A stretch of DNA of 64,000 nucleotides from Cepaea nemoralis (GCA_014155875.1 JACEFZ010027070.1:62001-126000), one strand, 5' to 3'. Positions 22,401-33,275 are shown, counted from the first letter of the stretch. The notes: generated by a model not told the origin, from the sequence alone. A program made the numbers and translations.

Positions 22401-22839
22401 AGAAATATATTATAATACTATAAACCTACGTTACTTTAAAATAACCTGTCATCTCCTTCTGTGTCTGTGAGGCTCGAGCTTTCTTATGGCGATGTTCCAT
22501 GTCCCACGCAGAGGTAGGATCTGTGTTGTATTTCCCTCCTCTTACATTTCAAATCAGTCGATGCACTTTCATAACATTATTTCTGCTTTCTGAGTGGCTA
22601 GTTGTCCGTTTTTGGTTAAGAACTGATCCTTCATCGTCATCAATTTCTCTTTCTTCAACGATAGACACGCTAGAAACAATTTCATCATCGTTCAAAATGT
22701 CAAAGATTCCATCCATTTTATCAAATTCCAACACATCTGTTACTTTTCTTGCGTAATATTTTCACCATGTAGTCCCACATTGTTGCACAATTTTGTCAAC
22801 ACTAACAATCTCAGTTCCTTCAGTTTCTTCAATAGGTTC

Positions 22840-22985
22840 TTCTTCTTCTGCTGCATTCATCCGGAGTTTCTTTTTTTCGGATGTGACTGCGTTGTGCCTG
22901 TTTACAGCAGAGCTGCGTTCTTGCGCCGTTAGGCCGACACATCCGACTTCTGCGGGCATTTGTTGACCGGGTTAACCTTCCCGGG
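22840..22985 (-). mobile_element. SR1 short GAA-tailed retroposon, copy 1
   Basis: A 146-bp element reading on the minus strand from CCCGGGAAGGTTAACCCGG to a GAAGAAGAA end. Perfect 13-bp direct repeats CTTCAATAGGTTC flank it (22827-22839, 22986-22998). The other copies are at 42614 and 43253. It holds an ATG followed by about 40 open codons (MPAEVGCVGLTAQERSSAV...), conserved simply because the copies are similar. No clear pol III B box is seen. Its origin is unknown to me. Confidence 0.88.
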
Positions 22986-23499
22986 CTTCAATAGGTTCAG
23001 GCAAGAATGTACTCTCCCCCATTCTTTAGGTTAGACACTGTAACGTCAGCCCAGGCAGTAGCCACATTGAAAATAGCGCCCTTTATGTTGTATCACGCAT
23101 TTTTCTTTTAAAAGCGACTAACTGATAACAGAAACCTACGGTTAAACGAGTGACGGTTAATCGAATGTTTACTGTACTTGTTTATACTACAAGTGCAATA
23201 GTTTACCTCTTTTATAGAACGTATTGTACACGTGTGTACTGAAAGTTCAATAACTTACCTTTGTTGTACATCGTACTGTATTAGTGTATATTGCAATTAC
23301 AATACGTTGTGTCTCGTAATATATCCTATTGTTAGTTAGTCGACAGATCATCCTCTTTGCACATTGTGCTAACATGGCTTGAAAATTAATGTCAGAAATA
23401 TGACATGAAAATTAATATCGAAAAGACACAATTGGGTGAACACCACTGTAATATAAAATAAATATTAATGGAAAATAATTATATAGATTACAGGTGTCT

Positions 23500-24030
23500 G
23501 GACTGTGAGTTCACTGAGGAGGAAAAATAGACAGCGAATTAGAAACGAGAATACAGAAATCAAACAACATCAACTATCAAACAGAAACTACCCGAAAACA
23601 GCTCAATATCAACATACACCAATAAAGGAAACTGATAGAAGCATTGTTCGCAGCACTGTTGTGTTTCAAATGCCAGACATGGATAGTCCCGTGAGATGAG
23701 TTGCATAAGGAACACAGCTGGAAAAATAAGACGAGAAAACCAAGAACAATTGCAGGGATAACACCTATTATCAACTTTATAGAACCCCAAAGAATTAATT
23801 AGTTCAGACATTTAGTCAGCAGGAATTAAGATCAACCAGCGTCTAAAGCGTTCAACATGAAAACGTCTTGATAAAATGTGAGAGGACGACCCAGGAAGGG
23901 ATGGCTAGATGGAGTAAAAGAGACATTAAAGAAATCAAGTATGACGTTAGGAAATGCAACAAGACAAGCGAAGCACAGAATATTACACCTGCCTCATCTT
24001 GACGACGCTTCAAGGCGAAAGCAATAGGTC
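23500..24030 (+). mobile_element. LINE-H C-terminal fragment
   Basis: In one frame near 23740-23810 the sequence reads TPIINFIEPQRINWF-like (with a stop). Near 23880-24027 it reads RGRPRKGWLDGVKETLKK then LGNATRQAKHRILH, ending at TAG. The RGRPRKGW-DGV motif is the usual C-terminal end of endonuclease/RT LINEs. Broken by frameshifts. Confidence 0.7.
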
Positions 24031-24240
24031 AAAAAAAGAATAAGTATTCAATGCAGGATATAAAACCTGGCGAATAATGGATGCCAATGACATTGCTATA
24101 GTCTGTTTACTTTTGTCTGCCCCAATATAAAATTCCATATATCAGTAACCAACTGAGGGAAAATGATGAGATTTATCATATGGCCTTATCATTATGTCCA
24201 CCAAACAAACAAATTTTTGTTCTGGAGATTGTACAGCAGA

Positions 24241-24630
24241 TTTCAAAGTTTATTTATATGCGGTATATAATTTACGAGTCAGAGACGAAGTGCACATTAT
24301 TAAATGTATTACGTCTTCACGCGGAAACAATAGTGTTGAATAGTTAATTTTCTCGTGGGACGAGGATTGGCCTTATGATAAGAGCCTCGCGTAGAGGAAA
24401 GGGAAATTACTGTAAAACAAGTTTGTTAGCAAGAAATCACTAGTTTTTTCACAAAAACATCGAAGAAATGTCGCCGCTTTCATGATTTAAGTTGCTTTTG
24501 GCCCTATCAAAGACGTATTCCTTGGGGGGGGGGGGGAGGGGGGTTTAAATATAAGACGGCAGGAAAAATTTCATAACGATGCAACAGACAGTTTTCAAAA
24601 TAATTTATCGTGAATGAAGGCATTCATTTC
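24241..24630 (+). repeat. Dispersed repeat R2, empty-site copy
   Basis: It aligns with 2763-3420 but runs uninterrupted across the SINE-F insertion point (TATATAATTTACGAGTCAGAG). A G-rich run at 24524-24542 is specific to this copy. Confidence 0.82.
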
Positions 24631-24974
24631 TGGACAGACTATAGAAGAGTGCGGTCCGTGTCTTTCAGCCTGCATTAGACTTGGCTGGGAGTGCAAACAG
24701 TCCTTGCGGTAGAAGTACGGGAACTTATTTTTACTAGACAAATTGTTTCCCAAGGTGGTGGTCGTCGTCACTGGTGGTCGTCACTGGTGGGCTTCTTGTA
24801 CAGCACAGGCAGAGTTCGTGGGCTTTCACGGGCCTGGTTGGAGGGTTAGCCGGTATATCCTTAAAGAAGCGAAAGAAGACGGGGAAGACGAAGAACGCGG
24901 TAGAGGAGGTCGAGGAGAAGAAGAAGGAGTAGGAGAGAAGAGGATGGAGAGCTAGAGCGAGAGGAATGAGAGGA

Positions 24975-25241
24975 GGTAGAAACAAATGAAGATCGTAAAC
25001 TAATTAGAGACATTAGATGTAGATAGTCAAAATTATTTGGGCATGTTATGAGAAGAAATTAATTGGAGAACTTGGTGACAACTGGCAAGATCGAATGGAG
25101 AGACCAAGGGGAAGACCGAGAAGTAAATACCTGGATGTCTTGGCCATATGGCATGGTCGAGACAGGAACACAGAGCTGATCCACGACTCTGGTGATCGAG
25201 TGAGATGGCAGAACATGACCGCCCACGCTTACCGGCATGAC
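24975..25241 (+). mobile_element. LINE-A 3' fragment
   Basis: It encodes RPRGRPRSKYLDVLAIWHGR, then LIHDSGDRVRWQNMTAHAYR, the LINE-A C-terminus. The tail is not ATG: a long GGA-rich purine tract follows from 25245. Confidence 0.85.
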
Positions 25242-25244
25242 GGA

Positions 25245-25425
25245 CGGAGAACAATTAGAGGAGGAAGAGGAAGGAGGGGAGAAAAGAGAGGAGGAAGGAG
25301 GAGAAGAAGAGGGAGGAGGAGGAAGAAGAGGAAGACGAATACGAAGAAGAAGACGAGGGAGGAGGAAGGGATGGAGGAGGAGATGTTGGAAAGTGGGCTG
25401 AGAAGGAGGAAACGGGAGGGGTAGC
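25245..25425. repeat. Purine (GGA/GAA) tract
   Basis: About 180 bases nearly free of pyrimidines on the plus strand, giving Arg/Glu/Gly-rich frames. It lies at the 3' end of LINE-A. Confidence 0.9.
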
Positions 25426-25529
25426 GGTTATTATCATGATGATAATGATGAAATTGAAACTACAACCACATTACCTATCGTAGTCACAATGTCTGGTCTC
25501 TTGGCTGTGCCACCTTCTGTCCCCTTCCA

Positions 25530-25977
25530 CTAGATAATTGGTTCTCAACCGGTTCTCAACCCCCCCCCCCCCAGGGGGGAATTTCAGGGTTTCCAGGGGG
25601 GGGGGGGAGAATGAAGACCATTTCAAGATCGTGTTAATACAAGAACCGATTACTGAAAATTTTTTTCCCTTCATATTTTACAGTATGTACGTCTCGTCCC
25701 TAAAATTCTTTTTATAAAGTAAGTAGACCCACAAATCATGTTTTATGGGAGTCTAGACTTTTTTTAGTACATGCAACATTTGCCTTCCATTTTTACGTAT
25801 ACTGTGTAGGGATGAGGGGTTTTTTAGATGAAATTAAAAGGGGGGGGGGGGGTGACGTTTGAAATAGGTAAAGGGGGGAAACGGGCCCAAAATTTTGAAG
25901 GAAGGGGGGGGGGGGAATGGGGTTCTGAAAATTTTGGTCAAGGGGGGAAAAGGGCCAAAAAAGGTGAGAACCACCTG
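25530..25977. mobile_element. hAT-type MITE (CAGTGGTTCTC family), reverse copy
   Basis: TTGGTTCTCAACCGG at the left and GGTGAGAACCACCTG at the right are the diverged termini. The interior block (CCCACAAATCATGTTTTATG, complement of AAAACGTGATTTGCGGGTC) matches 12790 and 42580. Long C and G runs occur inside. No confident 8-bp duplication. Confidence 0.78.
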
Positions 25978-25989
25978 CATAGACTGACA

Positions 25990-26159
25990 TGGTCTTTTTT
26001 TCGTTATATCAAGTCTGACTGTACAATGTCTTTGAAGTCGTCAATTCATTCCCTTCTCATTTTGCTCTCGGTGTTAGATCTTCTTTGATGTAGGGTCCAG
26101 TGCTGGTAGTTGATGATGTTGCACTCAGAGGTAGGGAGGGAGCGAGGGAGCGAGGGAGG

Positions 26160-26237
<78 letters not shown>

Positions 26238-27315
26238 GAGAGAAGGTAGTGTTGAAGATATGCTAAGCGTTACACTTTACATATAGAGGTGGAGAGGCCA
26301 CCAGGTATTCGGGACCACAATTGACACTGTTTGAGAACTCCGAGAACTATAAGTTAAAAGTGAGTGACTCAGCTGGCTGTGGAGGTTGTTTGGATGTGTA
26401 TCATAAGTGAATAAACTTTTTGAATAAATAAGTGAATAAACCAAACCAGAACTGGTGTCGTGAGCCCCTGCACACTGCGGGATTTACTGAGGAAGGGATC
26501 CGAGCACTTATCGACTGAATGGTTCGATGTGCAATGAGGATAATCTTTCGACTAACTAACTAACTAACTAGTGAATAAATTATATGTCAGCTACTACCAT
26601 GAGTTGCTTTGAATAACATTATCAGCATTTGTCAGACAATTGTAGAACAAGCAACGTTTTGTTAAAGACCTACAGTTGTGACACCTGTTAGAACTCTACT
26701 ACATATCAGCTGGTTCGTGGCAATATCCTTTATCCCGACTTAGCTATCACTGTCCTAATGCCCACAATAACACCCAGATCCTCTGTGAGCTTCATGTCCT
26801 TAATAAGCTCTCAAGCAGATTTTGACTCCCAACTGACTTATTCCAATAGCGTACTTCATCAATCTTTCAAATACGAATTATGAAGTCCTGGACAGGGCGA
26901 GCACCCTCGGGGTGTCATTCCTTATTGAATTGCCTCTACCTTTGTGTCTTTTCTATAAGTGAAACTGTTGTTTCTGAAGCGATATACATATTGAAAACCC
27001 AATTTTCAAATTCGCTATGCCTGTCTGCTCATTGATGTGAAGAAGTGTACTCCAGGGCTGCCGATTGGAGCTTTTCTTATAATCAAAGAAGCTTGCTTCT
27101 TGCTGTCCCATTCTTCCTTATGAGCATTCTAATGCAGCTTTAGCATCCCACGTGACACACCTTTACGAAAAGCAGATTGATTTTCTTCAAATATATGTTG
27201 TATTTTACTGCTTGTTCTTCATATTGTAATCTTTAACATGTTTATTGGGGTGTGTGATATCAAGCGTATTATGCGTGCATTTTTCATATTCGCGCCAGAT
27301 GAAGTGATGTCAGCA
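25990..27315. other. Mostly unassigned; GA microsatellite inside
   Basis: Apart from the GA tract (26162-26245) and a small AACT run near 26553-26572, nothing is recognisable. Frames are short. Confidence 0.4.
26162..26245. repeat. GA microsatellite
   Basis: About 40 GA units with two interruptions, preceded by GAGGGAGC repeats (26130-26160). Confidence 0.97.
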
Positions 27316-27319
27316 TTAA

Positions 27320-27425
27320 AACAGATCGGAGTTGTGATGGCGCAGTAGTGAACGCGCATGTTTACCGTCTTGCTTGCCATGTGTTTAAATCGCTTTCGTT
27401 CGTTTATTTTTTTAACTCTTCTGCA
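27320..27425 (+). mobile_element. tRNA-like SINE head
   Basis: GATGGCGCAGTAGTGAACGC is A-box-like and GTGTTTAAATCGC could be a decayed B box. The poly-C run begins where the body would continue. It resembles the head of SINE-A (CTGGCGCAGTGG at 44020). Confidence 0.5.
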
Positions 27426-27430
27426 CTACT

Positions 27431-27487
<57 letters not shown>
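27431..27487. repeat. Poly-C run of about 57 bases
   Basis: An uninterrupted C homopolymer between a SINE-like head and the SINE-A 3' end. The exact length should not be trusted, since homopolymers this long are often miscalled. Confidence 0.9.
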
Positions 27488-27488
<1 letters not shown>

Positions 27489-27525
27489 CATATCCTTTTA
27501 CAGGACATCGCTTATTCGGCATGGA
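27488..27525 (-). mobile_element. SINE-A 3'-end scrap
   Basis: GCATATCCTTTTACAGGACATCGCT is split here by description only: it is the terminal block of SINE-A in reverse. Confidence 0.6.
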
Positions 27526-27624
27526 ACATGATGGATGGATGGATGTATGGATGCATTTGTTCTTTTCTTCATCCAAGATATTCTTAGAACTCGTCTATTA
27601 CATTTATATTCAAAGGCATGTATG

Positions 27625-27680
27625 CGCTGTTCAGCTTGTTTGGTAAGTGCACAGTCATTAAAAATACACCCCATACAAAT
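27625..27680. repeat. Single arm of the fold-back element
   Basis: GTGCACAGTCATTAAAAATA followed by CACCCCATAC matches one arm of the inverted repeat at 39476-39650. Confidence 0.55.
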
Positions 27681-27824
27681 TGATTTGTAATTTAATCCAG
27701 GAACTGCACATGCATTTGTTTAAGAATTGTGTTGCCAGATCTGATCTCTTTATGCCAGTTGTATCTCATCCTAATTAATATCTTTTAGGAACTTATAATT
27801 TGACTGCGCTTTGGTGTAGGGGTG

Positions 27825-28055
27825 GTTCAAGCGTACATTTCCTCAATATACAGATTCCAGGGTTCGTAATAAGCCGTAGACGATTTTGAAGCAGAACGTC
27901 TTGCGTTGAGTTCTATGATATGAGCGACGGTCGTTCAGAAAGCAATGTCAAATTACTAAACATAAAATGTCCTTGTAAATTAAAAACAATCAAGAAATGC
28001 TGGGGATGAATACGACGTACTGTAAAAAAAAAACACGCAGTTAACTAACCTGCAG
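27825..28055 (+). mobile_element. SINE-A, diverged
   Basis: It carries GAACGTCTTGCGTTGAGTTC, GTCGTTCAGAAAGCAATG, CAAGAAATGCTGGGGATGAA and GCAGTTAACTAAC, in SINE-A order. The tRNA-like head is barely recognisable. Confidence 0.75.
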
Positions 28056-28467
28056 TTTAGAAGCGCATTGCATGTTTTACTCTGGGCAAGCATCATGACA
28101 CAGTGCACCACACCTGTCATTTCTTTGGCTGCCTGCATTTTGTTTGATTTGTTTTCTTTCTTCTTTTTTTAAAAAATATTTTCTGTCAGAAAGGCACTTC
28201 ATATCCTTTCGTACTTGTAGAATTGGCATCTCTTTTTTGCACACCCGAACTGATCTGCCACTATTTTATCTTTTTTTAATTTCCCCCCATTGATCATTGT
28301 TTTTCTCTGGTGTCTATACGGCTTGTTTTTATGTTCACTTTCCCCTTTCTCTACATGAGAAACCCATTTGCGCATTTCCCAATTTTGCATTTTCAACGTA
28401 TTACCATTTTATACCGAGTGTTCTGGCTTTAAACCGGTTTTATTCTTATTTCTGGTTTTCTTTGCAG

Positions 28468-29300
28468 GGATTATTGACTCTGTTGTGATTTTTGGCTCTA
28501 GTAATGTGATTATGAACCCCAGGAATGTAATTATGGACTCTAGGGATGTTATTATTGACTCTAGTGCTGTGATTATTAACTCTAGTGTGATAATGGACTC
28601 TAGTGATGTGATTATGGACTCTAGTGATGCTATTATTGACTCTAGTGCTGTGATTATTTACTCTAGGGATGTGATTATTGGCTATAGTTATGTGATTATG
28701 GACTTTATTGTTGTGATTAATGACCCTGTTGCGATTATTGACCTTAGTGGTGTGATTATTGACTCTATAGCTGTGATTATTGACTTTAGTGCTGTGATTA
28801 TTGACTTTATTGCTGTGATTATTAACCCCAGTCCTCTATTTATTGACTATAGTGATGGGATTATTGATTCTAGCGCTTTATTTATTGACTCTAGTGATGT
28901 GATTATTGACTCTATAGTTGTGATTATTGACTTTAGTGCTGTGATTATTGACTTTATTGCTGTGATTATTAACCCCAGTCCTCTATTTATTGACTCTAGT
29001 GATGTGATTATTGACTCTTATGCTCTATTTATTGACTCTAGTGTTGTGATTATTGGCTATAGTTATGTGATTATGGACTGTATTGTTGTGATTAATGACC
29101 CTGATGACGTGATTATTGACTCAAGTGATGTGATTATTGACTCTAGTGCTCTATTGATTGACTCTAGTGATGTGAGAATGGACTCTGGTGATGTGATAAT
29201 GGACTCTAGTGATGTGATTATTGACTCTAGTGACGTGATTATTGACTCTAGTGATGTGATTATTGACTCTAGTGATGGGATTATTGACTCTAGCACTGCT
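28468..29300 (+). repeat. Minisatellite, 21-bp unit, about 40 copies, fully open in one frame
   Basis: The unit GATTATTGACTCTAGTGATGT encodes a 7-residue period (VIIDSSD). The frame stays open for 321 codons (28368-29333), ending at TAA. A higher-order repeat of 147 bp (7 units) is visible, blocks starting at 28761 and 28908. The array is preceded by TTTTCTTTGCAG followed by G, which looks like a 3' splice site. No known protein family matches. Most likely this is satellite sequence that happens to lack stops. Confidence 0.93.
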
Positions 29301-29609
29301 GCTGCTGTTTCTCTACTTGCTTTGAGTATTTAAGGGTAAAGACAAATTGTGTACTTGACTTAGTTCTGTTTCCGTCTTATCCTGCCCTTATTTCCGACCA
29401 CTCCCTACACACAACTATATAGTTCTATCGAATTTTTCTTACTCATCCCAGCAGTCAGTTTACCGATACACATCAATTTGGTTGTTGTATTTAGTAATAC
29501 AATGCCAAAATTATTTTATTATAACTTGTTTAACACATTTCTAACCGTAATGGGATGAGGAGGTTGTGTGTCGGGAAATCTTGCTATAAATCTTTGAACA
29601 ACCATTCCT

Positions 29610-29840
29610 GTGTATCGACCGCCATTTCGAAACACTTGCTCAACCCACAAAATTCTTTCTTAGGTTGATAACACCATTCTGTTTGGGGTGCTATGAATTA
29701 CTCCAGCAGATAACAGCCGTTCGCTGAATATTGCTTCACGATGGACTGTAGAGCACACTTTTTGATGCCGTCATGTACTTCATTTTTCAAAATGGTTCTA
29801 CATGCAAAGTGTACTGAGACTTTAAAAACACCATGTATTT
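29610..29840. mobile_element. MITE-like element, copy of the one at 36536
   Basis: It shares GATGGACTGTAGAGCACAC, ATCATGTACTT-like and GGTTCTACATGCAAAGTGTA with 36536-36770. Inverted ends are poorly kept in this copy. Confidence 0.6.
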
Positions 29841-30089
29841 TCAATTACACTTTAATATCAACGCCAACTAACACTTTCCTCACAGGCGTTCATCCATTTA
29901 TACTTGCTTTCTTCTATAATTCTCTGTTTTATCGTTAGAAGCTCAAAGTAAATAGTGTGCAACTGTTTTTCGTATCTTGCTGTTTCACGTGTTCTGGATT
30001 TCTCATTTAGTATTCGATTCTCATTGACCAGTTTTCTTCCATTGTTTTGTTTTGTTTGCCATGATTTCAAGAGCTATTGATTTTGTCTT

Positions 30090-30300
30090 CTTCTTCTTCT
30101 GCTGCTGTTGTTGTTGCTTCTTCTTCTTCTTCTTCTTCTTCTTCTTCTTCTTCTTCTTCTTCGTCTTCTTCTTTTTCGGTCTTCTTCTTTTTCGTCTTCT
30201 TCTTCCTCTTCCATCCTTCTTCTTCCTCTTCCATCCTTCTTCTTCCTTCTTCTTCTACTTATAATTCTTCTGTTTCTTCTTCCATCCTTCTACTTCTGCT
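30090..30300. repeat. CTT/CTG microsatellite tract
   Basis: Long CTT runs with CTG and CTTCCATC interruptions. The frames are Ser-, Phe- or Leu-rich translations. The flank GCTGCTGCTG-TGTTTCTCT resembles the right flank of the 21-bp array at 29296. Confidence 0.94.
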
Positions 30301-30565
30301 GCTGCTGGTGCTGTTTCTCTGCTAGCTTTTGGGTATTTCATTGTCAACATGCGCCAGTCTAATGTTCATAGGGATAAATATACTATTTACCAACAAAATC
30401 AAACTAACATGCTATAAAAATGTAAGAACAGCGCTACGACAGTTATTATGGTTCATGTGTTTACATGGGTCAGTGGGAGCATTTTGTGTTTTCACTGGCA
30501 CAGGCAAGGAGCAGTTATGAGTGGCCGTTTGTGTAATGGTAGAACGACAGTTAACTACTAACTGA

Positions 30566-30609
30566 CCTGACTGACTGACTGACTGGCTGGCTGGCTGGCG
30601 GGCTGGCTG

Positions 30610-30641
<32 letters not shown>

Positions 30642-30692
30642 ACTGACTGACTGACTGGCTGGCTGGCTGGCTGACTGACTGACTGACTAATT
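30566..30692. repeat. CTGG/CTGA tetranucleotide array
   Basis: Alternating blocks of CTGA and CTGG units, ending in TTAACTAACTAA. Confidence 0.95.
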
Positions 30693-30904
30693 AATTAACT
30701 AACTAGGTTTAGGATGTCAGTTTTTAAACATTCAAGCTCACGGCACAATGAGAAGAAGATAATCAGTCAACTTCCCAACCGCTTTTCCTTCCTAGATATT
30801 GTCATGTAGCAGGTTCACTGCAGAACGTCGTTCTCACCGTGGCCAATGGAACATATTATATATACCTATGTAATAACCAATGTGTCTTCAATTTCCATGC
30901 ATTC

Positions 30905-31072
30905 ACGAACGTGCTGGTCGAACTCATATGTAGTCAATTCATGTGCTACTTCTTCTAGTGCACTTGATGAAATTTGCATTTGGATTAGCTTTCCTTATTA
31001 CCAGTGGCCCACGCCATCAGGTGAACTAACTCCGACTTCTGAGGTAACTGTATCATTTAATATGGACAGAGT
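30905..31072 (-). mobile_element. SINE-C 3' part
   Basis: It has CTACTTCTTCTAGTGCACTT, TGGATTAGCTTTCCTTATTA and CCATCAGGTGAACTAACTCC. It is cut at the right, where a SINE-B target repeat begins. Confidence 0.75.
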
Positions 31073-31091
31073 AGTTAAGATAGAAGGGGAG

Positions 31092-31323
31092 CGGCTGGCC
31101 GTGTGGCTAAGAACGCCGGGTTCTCATTCGGGAGACCCGGGTTTGAATCCTCGGTAAGGTGTGCATTTATTTATGTAGGGGACAAAAAGACAATCCTAAC
31201 CTATACAGTTCGCGGCGACTTCACTAGCCAGGTGGCCCTAATTCCTCAGGCTCAAGACCCCCCCCCCCCCCCTGCCTTACACTGCAGGGTACTATAGGCA
31301 GTTGATGATAGTTTTTGACAGAC
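31092..31323 (+). mobile_element. SINE-B with 19-bp target repeats
   Basis: The head has an A-box-like CTGGCCGTGTGGCTAAG and a B box GGGTTTGAATCC. The body has CAGTTCGCGGCGACTTCACT, GCCCTAATTCCTCAGGCTCA and a C run (31258-31271). Flanking direct repeats AGTTAAGATAGAAGGGGAG (31073-31091) and AGTTAAGATAGAAGAGGAG (31324-31342) differ at one base. Confidence 0.92.
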
Positions 31324-31464
31324 AGTTAAGATAGAAGAGGAGTATCTCAGTTGTGTCGAGTTGAAGCATAAACAGCGAAAGAGTGCCCATTTATCACTCA
31401 ACATAGAACGAAAGCCAATGATAAATAATGCAATCTGGAATATATTTTTTTTAAAATTTATTCG

Positions 31465-31715
31465 CATATCCTTTACAGGACATCGCTGTCAACAGCAGCA
31501 TCTTTCAGCTGTCTGTTGATTTCTTGGCAAGATTACGCTCAGTAGTTTGCCATTGCTTTCTGAGCGGCCGGCTCAGTGTCCCGCAAGTCACCAGCGGGGG
31601 CGAACCGCTCCCAGCTCGCTCCCGCTACGAGACTCTGCGTGACAAACGGGATTACGGAGAAAGTGTTGTAACCCCTCAGCCAGAGAGACCGGCATCTGAA
31701 ATATACAACACACAT
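31465..31715 (-). mobile_element. SINE-A, near full length
   Basis: It reads in reverse from GCATATCCTTTACAGGACAT through CAGTAGTTTGCCATTGCTTT and the B-box region to GAGAGACCGGCATC. The tRNA-like head has drifted (CCAGCTCGCTCC). Confidence 0.85.
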
Positions 31716-31887
31716 ATTAACCAATAACTTAACACATTCCTTAATATATTTTATTCGATCACACATCCATTATCTGAACAATCTAAAGTATAAATAATAA
31801 AGCACGACCTCCACATTCGTATAGTGATCCGCATAATGACTTTGCAATAGCGAAGTGTCTTTCACAACATTTCTTCCCCGGATGTAT

Positions 31888-32235
31888 CATTCATTTATTC
31901 ATTCATTCATTCATTCATTCATTCATTCAGTCAGTAGCATGTCCTTTGCAGAACCTCGCTCACATAACAACCTTCCGGAAAACTTCTCGATCACAAGCAA
32001 GATGTCCCGCGTCCGATACACCCATCTGGAGATCATCCGCCACATCCTGCACCCATCTTCTCTTTAGCCTTCCTCTTCCTCTCTTCCCGGGCATGTACCC
32101 CTCCACTATTGTTCTCTCCAAACTTTAGTGATGTTTCAAGTGACCAAAATATTTCAATTTTCTCTGTTTTATCGTCTTAATAGCCAATCCCTCTTCAATA
32201 TTTATCTCCTGAAGTATGGATTCCACCGGATGATA
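31888..32235 (-). mobile_element. LINE-C 3' end with GAAT-repeat tail
   Basis: In minus-strand frames: QEINIEEGLAIKTI, LKYFGHLKHH, LERTIVEGYMPGKRGRGRPK, RRWVQDVADDLQMG and ACDREVFRKVV. This is the classic C-terminal block of endonuclease/RT LINEs. The plus-strand run of ATTC (31888-31930) is its tail. The last bases before the tail (complement GTTCTGCAAAGGACATGCTA) resemble the 3' end of SINE-A. Confidence 0.83.
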
Positions 32236-32239
32236 ACGT

Positions 32240-32880
32240 ATGAATTAATTGCGTTGACTTCTCAGCTGTTAATTTCGCGTGATTTATGAATCACTATAAC
32301 CCCATTAATTCAAGTGATATACTAATTTGTTAGTTAAAACATCGCCCTTAATCAATCCCCTATCCTGACAGGCGCGTACACAGTGAATCATCCAAGGGAG
32401 GTAAACATGGATCGTGTCAGCCAGTGCATATTTATTTGTTTGTATGTTTACTTTTACCCACAGTACTTACAGATACATGTTTCGTTGTAGACATATGTAC
32501 TTGCCTCTATTATACCAGTAGATTATGGGGCTCCATGGGGACTGCTATTTCATTAGTTATTCATATTAAAAGCAGCAGCGACAAAGTTGGCCAACTTAAA
32601 GCCAAGGAAAAAGCCATAACCAACGACCGAGATTTCGCTAAGGGCGGTAATATACTGCAGTCACTGAGATACATGGCACAAACATCGAATGACTGCGTAT
32701 AAAGCTGTTGTTTGTAGAGCTCGTACGTGACCCAAGCATTTCTGTGTCGATGTGGATCGACAAAGCAGAGTATTAATAAATTCGATGGTTGTCAAGTAAC
32801 CCGACTTCTGATCCTGACTCCTGAGTGGGCGTGGTGGCTCATCGTGTTTGAAATAAATCACATAACAGTCAGTAGTGATG
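32240..32880. other. No recognisable gene or repeat
   Basis: A 92-codon frame (32424-32702) has no domain I know. Nothing else. Confidence 0.35.
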
Positions 32881-32894
32881 TGTTATGAGTATTT

Positions 32895-32917
32895 CCTCTT
32901 CTTCTTTTCTTTCTTCT

Positions 32918-32979
<62 letters not shown>

Positions 32980-32980
32980 T

Positions 32981-33022
<42 letters not shown>

Positions 33023-33275
33023 ACTACTGCTGTTGCTGTTTTCTTCTTCTTCTTCTTCTTCCTTCCTTCCTTCCTTCCTCCGCTATCCCCCCACCATCCT
33101 CCTTCTCCCTTCTTCATTCTTTCTGCTTCCTGCTTCATCCTTCTTCCTGCTTTCTTCTTCTTTCTTCTGCTTCCTTCTTCTTCTTCTTCTTCTTCTTCTT
33201 CTTCTTCTTCTTCTTCTTCTTCTTCTTCTTCTTCTTCTTCTTCTTCTTCTTCTTCTTCTTCTTCTTCTTCCCACT
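32895..33275. repeat. CTT/CTG microsatellite tracts
   Basis: CTT runs, a CTG/CTA run (32985-33035), then a second long CTT run (33176-33270). The frames of up to 178 codons are homopolymeric Phe, Ser, Cys, Ala or Leu. Confidence 0.97.

Larger units (their letters stand above)
21991..23174 (-). mobile_element. pogo/Tigger-type DNA transposon, decayed
   Basis: Left end CAGTAAAACTTCGATTAACC and right end GGTTAATCGAATGTTTACTG are inverted repeats of the Tigger type. A TA follows the right end; the left TA has mutated to TG. The minus strand (about 22490-22830) holds broken frames with an acidic segment DKMDGIFDILNDDEIVSSV, plausibly the acidic C-terminal tail of a pogo-type transposase. No DDE triad or CENP-B-like DNA-binding domain survives. 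A SINE-B and an SR1 lie inside. Confidence 0.8.
21848..23292. repeat. Minisatellite, about 53-bp unit, interrupted by Tigger
   Basis: Five diverged units share GTTCAATAACTTAC, TTGTTGTA-ATC and TTGTAC-GTGTATACTG. Three units lie left of 21991 and two right of 23174, so the array was split by the transposon. Confidence 0.7.

Noticed and set aside
22762..22959. 65-residue frame MPAEVGCVGLTAQ... as a conserved small protein
   Set aside because: It spans SR1 and its flank. The similar frames at 43278 and 42614 exist because SR1 copies are similar, and the 42614 copy is stopped early.
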